From an uncultured Eubacteriales bacterium (GTDB lineage: Bacteria; Bacillota_A; Clostridia; Oscillospirales; Oscillospiraceae): a DNA stretch of 10,803 bases. A program made the position numbers and the translations under genes. Location: NCBI GenBank assembly GCA_949739085.1, contig CATIYU010000173.1, forward strand, positions 1 through 10,803. The letters run 5' to 3'. Below the pieces are notes generated by a model. That model made no database searches and had not been told where the DNA came from. It was given only the letters and a program-made list of their open reading frames with translations. How positions within the stretch are numbered: position 1 is the first letter of the stretch; the number at the start of each line of letters is the position of its first letter. Positions 6,743 through 10,803 of the stretch are shown one piece after another.

Positions 6743-8223
6743 TGACTGTCCTCCTTGCCCTCCGGTATCCAGCATCTACTCTCGACAAACAGCTCTGTGA
6801 GCCGGGGGTCCAGCTTGCCCTCTTTTTCCGCCATGATGGTCAGGATGTTCAGGGCCTTCTCAATGGGTATCCCCGGCTTGTAGGGCCGGTCGTCGGCCAC
6901 TAGGGCGTCGAAAATATCCAGGATGGTGATGATGCGCACCTCGTAGGGCACCTCGTCTCCCGCGCGGTGGCGGGGGTAGCCGCTGCCGTTGAGGAACTCG
7001 TGGTGGGAGGCTGCCCACTCCCGGACGTGGGACAAATCCTCGGAGAACTGAATCTGGGAGAGGAGCTTATCCGTGATGGTTACGTGCTCCTCCATAACCT
7101 CCCGCTCCTCGTTGGAGAGGGTCCCCTTGCGGATGGAGAGCATGGCGTACTCCTCCGGCTCCAGCCAGGGCCGGAGCGCGCCGTCCTCTGAGCGGTAGGT
7201 CTTTTCCCGCAGGCGGCCCAGCTCCTCCATGCGCCCGTCTGTGACAAAGCCCACGGCGTTCACCGCGTCCACCAGCGCCTTCGCCTCCCTGGTTTCCCGG
7301 ACCAGCGCCTCCGCCTCCTCCGCGCTGAGGGCTCCGGATAGCCGGGCAATCTCTCCCCGCAGACGGATGACCTCCATGCGGTGGACAAAGGCGGTGTACT
7401 GCTCCGGGGAGAGGCGGGCCATCTTATTCATGACCTCCAGAGGGGTCACCAGCTTGCCGATGTCATGGAGCCAGACGCTCATCAGCACCTCTTCCTTATG
7501 GGCGGGGGTGAAGAAGACGCCCTCCCCGGCCTCCTCATACCGGCGGTTGAGGAAGCGAATGAACCGGTCCCCGTACTGGGCCATATGGCGGGTGTGGCTG
7601 CCGTTGTAGGGGGTCCTCTCGTCAACAGCGGAGGACATGACCTTCACAAAGGAGTGGAACAGGTTCTTGATCTCCGCGATGTAGCGCACGTTCTGCACGG
7701 TAATGGCCGCCTGGGAGGCCACGGACTCCACCGCCAGCACGATTTCGTCCTCAAAGGGGATGACGTTCCCCTCGTCGTCCTGGGCGTTGATAAGCTGCAA
7801 AACGCCGATTTTGCCCCCCTCCCGGTTCCGCATGGGCACCACAATCATGGACTGGGTGTGGTAACCGGTGATGGCGTCGTAGCGCATGGGGCCGGTGAGG
7901 TCGTACTTTTGGCAGTGCCAGACGTCCTCAATGCGGATGGTCTCGTCGTCCAGCAGGGACAGGGCGCACACGCTCTCCCGGTTCAGGGCCACCGGGGGCA
8001 GTCCGCAGTCGGAACCGTCCCCGCCGGAGTAGGTGTTCATGGTGTTATTGCGCATGATTTTAAAGTGAAGCGCGCCGTCCTCCAGGAGGTAGAGGGTCCC
8101 CGCGTCGCAGTTGGAGAGCTCCATCACGCAGTGGAGAATTTTCTCCAGAAGCCGGTTGTAGTTGCGCTCCGCAGAGAGGGACACCCCGACCTCCAGAAAT
8201 GTTCTGAATTTTTCCTCTCTCAT
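6739..8223 (-). CDS. GAF + HD-GYP domain phosphodiesterase
   Basis: A soluble cytoplasmic protein of 494 residues, predicted to hydrolyse cyclic dinucleotides such as c-di-GMP. A GAF domain covers about 9-180, ending with VLQLINAQDDEGN and FEDEIVLAVESVASQAA. The HD-GYP domain covers about 190-485. Its metal-site elements are visible: H210 and H213 in GSHTRH, HDIGK at 253-257, H380, HHEFLNGSGYP at 407-417, and D436/D439 in ILDIFDAL with DDRPYKP after it. The usual Asp of HHExxDGxGYP is Asn here. HDIGK is followed by an insertion of about 85 charged, probably helical residues (about 280-365) absent from the shortest HD-GYP proteins. The chosen ATG at 8223 overlaps the MBL stop as ATGA and has GGAGGT upstream; the longer open frame to 8448 reads through the MBL gene and is not used. 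The stop overlaps the start of the FecR-type gene in the same way. Activity could instead be regulatory or directed at another substrate. Confidence 0.92.
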   Translation of the reverse strand: MREEKFRTFLEVGVSLSAERNYNRLLEKILHCVMELSNCDAGTLYLLEDGALHFKIMRNNTMNTYSGGDGSDCGLPPVALNRESVCALSLLDDETIRIEDVWHCQKYDLTGPMRYDAITGYHTQSMIVVPMRNREGGKIGVLQLINAQDDEGNVIPFEDEIVLAVESVASQAAITVQNVRYIAEIKNLFHSFVKVMSSAVDERTPYNGSHTRHMAQYGDRFIRFLNRRYEEAGEGVFFTPAHKEEVLMSVWLHDIGKLVTPLEVMNKMARLSPEQYTAFVHRMEVIRLRGEIARLSGALSAEEAEALVRETREAKALVDAVNAVGFVTDGRMEELGRLREKTYRSEDGALRPWLEPEEYAMLSIRKGTLSNEEREVMEEHVTITDKLLSQIQFSEDLSHVREWAASHHEFLNGSGYPRHRAGDEVPYEVRIITILDIFDALVADDRPYKPGIPIEKALNILTIMAEKEGKLDPRLTELFVESRCWIPEGKEDSQ

Positions 8224-9041
8224 ACCAATACCTCCATTCCCTCCCGGGCGAACCGGGACGCTGTATCCGCCAGGGCCGCCAGGCGCTCCTGGTCCTGCAG
8301 GAAGCTGTCGCCGTAGCCGCTGGCGTAGTGGGTCAAGAGGGCCAGCTTCGCCCCGCAGGCCCTGCGCAGCTCCAGGCACTGCTGCCAGGAGGAGTGGCCC
8401 CAGCCCCTGCACTGGGCCAGGTCCTCCGACGTAAAGTTGGCGTCGCACACCAGCAGGTCTGTGTCCCGGGCGAACCGGACGAGCTCCGGCAGAAACGCCT
8501 CCTCCAGCTCGCAGTCCAGGGCGTAGACCACGCTGCGCTCCGCCGACTCCAGGCGGAAATAGAGGCTCTCGTTGGGGTGGTTCCCCCGCAGAGTGCGCAC
8601 AAAAACGTCCCCTGGCAGGGGGAGCCGCTGCCCCGGTCCAATCTCGCAGATCTCAATATGGGCCGGAAAGTCCCCCAGGCCCAGGGGCCAGTAGGGGGGC
8701 CCCACCAGGGTCTCCAGCTGGCGGCGGAAGCTCACGCCCCCCCGGGCCTCGCCGCAGAGGCGGATATCCATTTCCGGGTCGTGGAGGGGCTGGAAAGCGT
8801 AAAGCCCCATGACGTGGTCAATATGTACATGGCTGAAGAAGATGTCCACGCGCTTCGGGCCGCCGGACCGGAGCTGTTCCCCCAGCCGCGCCAGCCCGCT
8901 TCCCGCGTCGAACACCACCAGGGCTTCGCCGCAGTCCACGCTGAAGCAAGAGGTATTTCCCCCATACTGTAGAAATTCTCCGGACGCGGCGGGCATGGAG
9001 CCCCGAACGCCCCAAACAGTGGTTTTCCATCTCTTTTCCAT
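8220..9041 (-). CDS. Metallo-beta-lactamase-fold hydrolase, PhnP / cyclic phosphodiesterase-like
   Basis: A cytoplasmic metal-dependent hydrolase of 273 residues. HVHIDH at 71-76 is the di-metal motif. Further expected ligands are H155 in GNHPNE, D176 in VVYALD, D200 in LLVCDANFT, H216 in GWGHSSW and H238 in LLTHY. The N-terminal VWGVRGSMPA and YGGNTSCFSV match the single-domain family that includes PhnP-type cyclic phosphodiesterases and RNase Z relatives; it lacks the drug-binding features of true beta-lactamases. The substrate cannot be read from sequence. Beside a cyclase and an HD-GYP gene, a cyclic nucleotide or linear phosphoester is a reasonable guess. I chose ATG at 9041 because the GTG at 9050 begins only one base after the Shine-Dalgarno sequence. 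It is probably the first gene of the operon, and its stop overlaps the next start as ATGA. Confidence 0.88.
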   Translation of the reverse strand: MEKRWKTTVWGVRGSMPAASGEFLQYGGNTSCFSVDCGEALVVFDAGSGLARLGEQLRSGGPKRVDIFFSHVHIDHVMGLYAFQPLHDPEMDIRLCGEARGGVSFRRQLETLVGPPYWPLGLGDFPAHIEICEIGPGQRLPLPGDVFVRTLRGNHPNESLYFRLESAERSVVYALDCELEEAFLPELVRFARDTDLLVCDANFTSEDLAQCRGWGHSSWQQCLELRRACGAKLALLTHYASGYGDSFLQDQERLAALADTASRFAREGMEVLV

Positions 9042-9051
9042 GTGGGCCACT

Positions 9052-9058
9052 CCTCCTT
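9052..9058 (-). promoter_or_regulatory. Ribosome binding site that decides the MBL start
   Basis: AAGGAGG on the coding strand ends one base before a GTG (9050) and ten bases before an ATG (9041). The GTG is too close for initiation and the ATG lies within a usable distance, so ATG 9041 is preferred. Confidence 0.7.
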
Positions 9059-9104
9059 ACAGCCGTACTGGCACAAAACAGGCGCAAAACACCAGTTTAT
9101 GTCT

Positions 9105-9132
9105 AGAATATCACATCAAGCCGTCCTGTCAA
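9105..9132 (-). promoter_or_regulatory. Predicted sigma-A-type promoter of the signalling operon
   Basis: On the minus strand TTGACA (9127-9132, a perfect -35 match) is followed after 16 bases by TATTCT (9105-9110), which has TGA just before it as in extended -10 elements. Transcription would start near 9098, leaving a leader of about 57 bases before the MBL ATG. The 121-base gap between the upstream gene and the MBL frame is AT-rich compared with its flanks. I see no clear hairpin plus U-run terminator in it, so read-through from the upstream gene is possible. Confidence 0.65.
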
Positions 9133-9171
9133 CCCTTTTTTACAAGACGCCTCTTTTACCCGGGACGGGCC

Positions 9172-10803
9172 TCAGTCCTCCAGCGCCAGTTCCCGGCGGA
9201 GTTCCTCGTAGGGGCGGGGCTTCACCGGGTCTCCGGCGGCGAACTCCCCGAACTGGTTCACCACCGGGCCGCAGTTCGCTATGTCGTCCAGCATCAGATC
9301 CAAACAGTTGCGGATGCGCTCCAGGTCCCGGTGGACGAGGTAGGACGGCACGGACCGGCCCAAAAAGTCCTCCCTGGGACAGCGGCTCCCCTTCACATCC
9401 ATATAGGCCCCCACATCCGCCACATAGAAGTCCGCCCGGCGCTTGCCGTCCCGCAGCCAGACCAGCATAAAGCGGCCGCCGTCCTGCAACAGCGCCAAAT
9501 GCCGCCGCTCCGCTCCGTCCTCCGGGGTCTGGAAGGCCCAGGTGAGCCGCAGGCGGACTAGCTTCCTCTGCACAAACTGCACCAGAGCCGCGGCGGCCAG
9601 GCCGTAGTTCCCGCTTTTGATGTCCGTTAACGTCCGCTGGCCGTCCAGGGTCAGGCAGTCCAGCCGGACGGGGTACTGGCTGAGGACGAACTTTGCCATA
9701 AGATAGCTGCGGCCCCGGCAGGGCGGAACGCCCCCCAGCTTCTGCCGGGCCATCAGCAGCTTGTGCCGCGCGTTTTGCAGCTCCGTGTGGGAGGCCCAGA
9801 GCCACCGGTCCCCCACCCGGGTCTGGGGACGGCCCCGGCCAATCTGGGCGAACACCAGGTCCAGGTTCCGCAGAAGGGAGGCCGGGTCCCGGTGGAGGCT
9901 GTAGCTGGGCAGCCTGCCCATGCCGAAGGGCACATACTCCACCTGGTCGTGCTCCACAGTGCGGTACACCTCCGGGAGGGCCAGCATGGAGTACCAGGCG
10001 CAGTCCTGGATGCCGTTTTCAAAGTAGAAGCAGGCGTACCCCTCCCTGCCGCTGCGGAAGACCAGGTCCCCCTGGAACCAGTGGAGCTCCAGCCGTTGGA
10101 GCTTTTTCTCCGCGAACTGGCCGATAAGCTCCGCCAGGCGCTCCTGGGTGAGCTCCTCTACCCCCGCCTCCCACTCCTCCGGCGCATCCAGGGGGCCGGC
10201 TTCCAGGCGCCGCCTGTATACCAGCTCCGGGGCCATGTGGGGCTGGGCGTAGACCGCCCAGGGCAGCTCCGCTAGCAGGGACAGGTCGAAGCCAGTGGGG
10301 GAGAGTGCCTCCGCCAGCAGGCGGCGCGCCAGGGAGAGGGCCTCCTCCTGGTCAAAGAGGTGTTCATACTCCCCTCTGGGCAGGCTCTGCCGCCCGGAGG
10401 CGGTCTGCTCAAAAAGGAGCAGCACTCCCTCCCGCTCATACCAGGAGGCCCCGTAGAGCCGGTCCGCGTCCTCCGCGAAGAGTTCCAGGGGGAAGACCGC
10501 CAGGGGGTCGTCCTCCGGGGTCTCCGGGATGGGCAGGCAGCAGATCTGCTCCGCCAGACACCAGGCCAGGAGGGGGCAGTCCGCCTCCGGCGGGGCGGAC
10601 GCCTCCAGGCGGCGCAGCAGCCCCGCCTCCACCTCCTTCCGCTGGTCATAGAAGGCCGCGGCGATGGGCAGCAGGTGGAAGAAATCCGCGCCCCCTTGCT
10701 CCGCCAGCAGCTCCCAGGGCAGACAGGGGAAATAGACCTCCTCCCCGTTAATTCGGTAGGCAGTGTAGCGCTGGTGGTAGATCACCTCCACCGCCGCGCC
10801 GCC
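9172..10803 (-). CDS. Unrecognised protein with an internally duplicated domain (5' end at or beyond window edge)
   Basis: I do not recognise this family. The frame is open from the right edge to TGA at 9172-9174. The first possible start inside is a GTG at 10791, but only 12 bases precede it and none resemble a ribosome binding site, so the true start may lie outside; from that GTG it has 539 residues. There is no signal peptide or membrane helix, so it is probably cytoplasmic. The N-terminal 200 residues are acidic and leucine-rich. Two segments, about 218-317 and 398-505, look homologous: each starts with a helix ending in KKLQRLELHW or RKLVRLRLTW, has a strand with FYFENG or DFYVAD, and ends with LPSYSLHRDPASLLRNLDL or VPSYLVHRDLERIRNCLDL. 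The segment between them (320-395) contains GRSYLMAKFVLSQYPVRLDC. It precedes the signalling operon on the same strand but behind a separate promoter, so a functional link is uncertain. Confidence 0.75.
   Translation of the reverse strand, partial: GGAAVEVIYHQRYTAYRINGEEVYFPCLPWELLAEQGGADFFHLLPIAAAFYDQRKEVEAGLLRRLEASAPPEADCPLLAWCLAEQICCLPIPETPEDDPLAVFPLELFAEDADRLYGASWYEREGVLLLFEQTASGRQSLPRGEYEHLFDQEEALSLARRLLAEALSPTGFDLSLLAELPWAVYAQPHMAPELVYRRRLEAGPLDAPEEWEAGVEELTQERLAELIGQFAEKKLQRLELHWFQGDLVFRSGREGYACFYFENGIQDCAWYSMLALPEVYRTVEHDQVEYVPFGMGRLPSYSLHRDPASLLRNLDLVFAQIGRGRPQTRVGDRWLWASHTELQNARHKLLMARQKLGGVPPCRGRSYLMAKFVLSQYPVRLDCLTLDGQRTLTDIKSGNYGLAAAALVQFVQRKLVRLRLTWAFQTPEDGAERRHLALLQDGGRFMLVWLRDGKRRADFYVADVGAYMDVKGSRCPREDFLGRSVPSYLVHRDLERIRNCLDLMLDDIANCGPVVNQFGEFAAGDPVKPRPYEELRRELALED

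Noticed and set aside
7381..8316. Plus-strand open frame of 311 codons
   Set aside because: It is antisense to the GAF-HD-GYP gene, where domain motifs and start/stop overlaps clearly support the minus strand.
8220..9050. GTG at 9050 as the start of the MBL gene
   Set aside because: It sits one base after the Shine-Dalgarno sequence; the ATG at 9041 has usable spacing and keeps the whole family domain.
9133..9171. Possible intrinsic terminator after the unrecognised gene
   Set aside because: Short complementary pieces (AAGA/TCTT, CCCGGG) exist, but on the transcribed strand they are followed by A residues, not a U-run, so no terminator is called.

Overview
The window is a compact, GC-rich stretch in which every supportable gene lies on the minus strand, so it reads from right to left. 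GC-rich codon use, strong AGGAGG-type ribosome binding sites, S-layer homology (SLH) domains, an InlB-type repeat and a CHASE2 adenylate cyclase together suggest a GC-rich gut Clostridia relative, perhaps Oscillospiraceae. That placement is inference; no marker gene is present.

Layout in transcription order: (1) the 3' part of an unrecognised gene (10803-9172) whose product carries an internal duplication of a domain of about 100 residues; (2) a 130-base leader with a good sigma-A-like promoter; (3) a metallo-beta-lactamase-fold hydrolase (9041-8220); (4) a GAF + HD-GYP phosphodiesterase (8223-6739); (5) a very large secreted FecR-domain / InlB-repeat / N-G-T ladder protein (6742-3007), broken in this sequence by four apparent frameshifts; (6) a secreted SLH-domain + NHL-like beta-propeller protein (2994-1514), with one apparent frameshift at a six-G tract; (7) a CHASE2 receptor-type class III adenylate cyclase (1489 to beyond the left edge).

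Genes 3, 4 and 5 overlap by ATGA, and genes 5, 6 and 7 are separated by only 12 and 24 bases. Genes 3 to 7 therefore look like one operon driven from the promoter at 9105-9132. The likely theme is envelope-linked second-messenger signalling. Two exported proteins, one able to bind the cell wall, sit beside a membrane cyclase with an extracytoplasmic sensor domain, a probable c-di-GMP phosphodiesterase with a GAF domain, and a hydrolase that could act on a small phosphoester. The gene content is seen directly; the signalling circuit is inference.

The main oddity is that all five apparent frameshifts fall in the two exported-protein genes, while the four other genes, of about equal total length, are open throughout. 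Four lesions would each be repaired by one added base. This could be decay, phase variation or sequence error, and raw-read inspection would separate these. No tRNA, rRNA, CRISPR, insertion sequence or plus-strand gene is supported.
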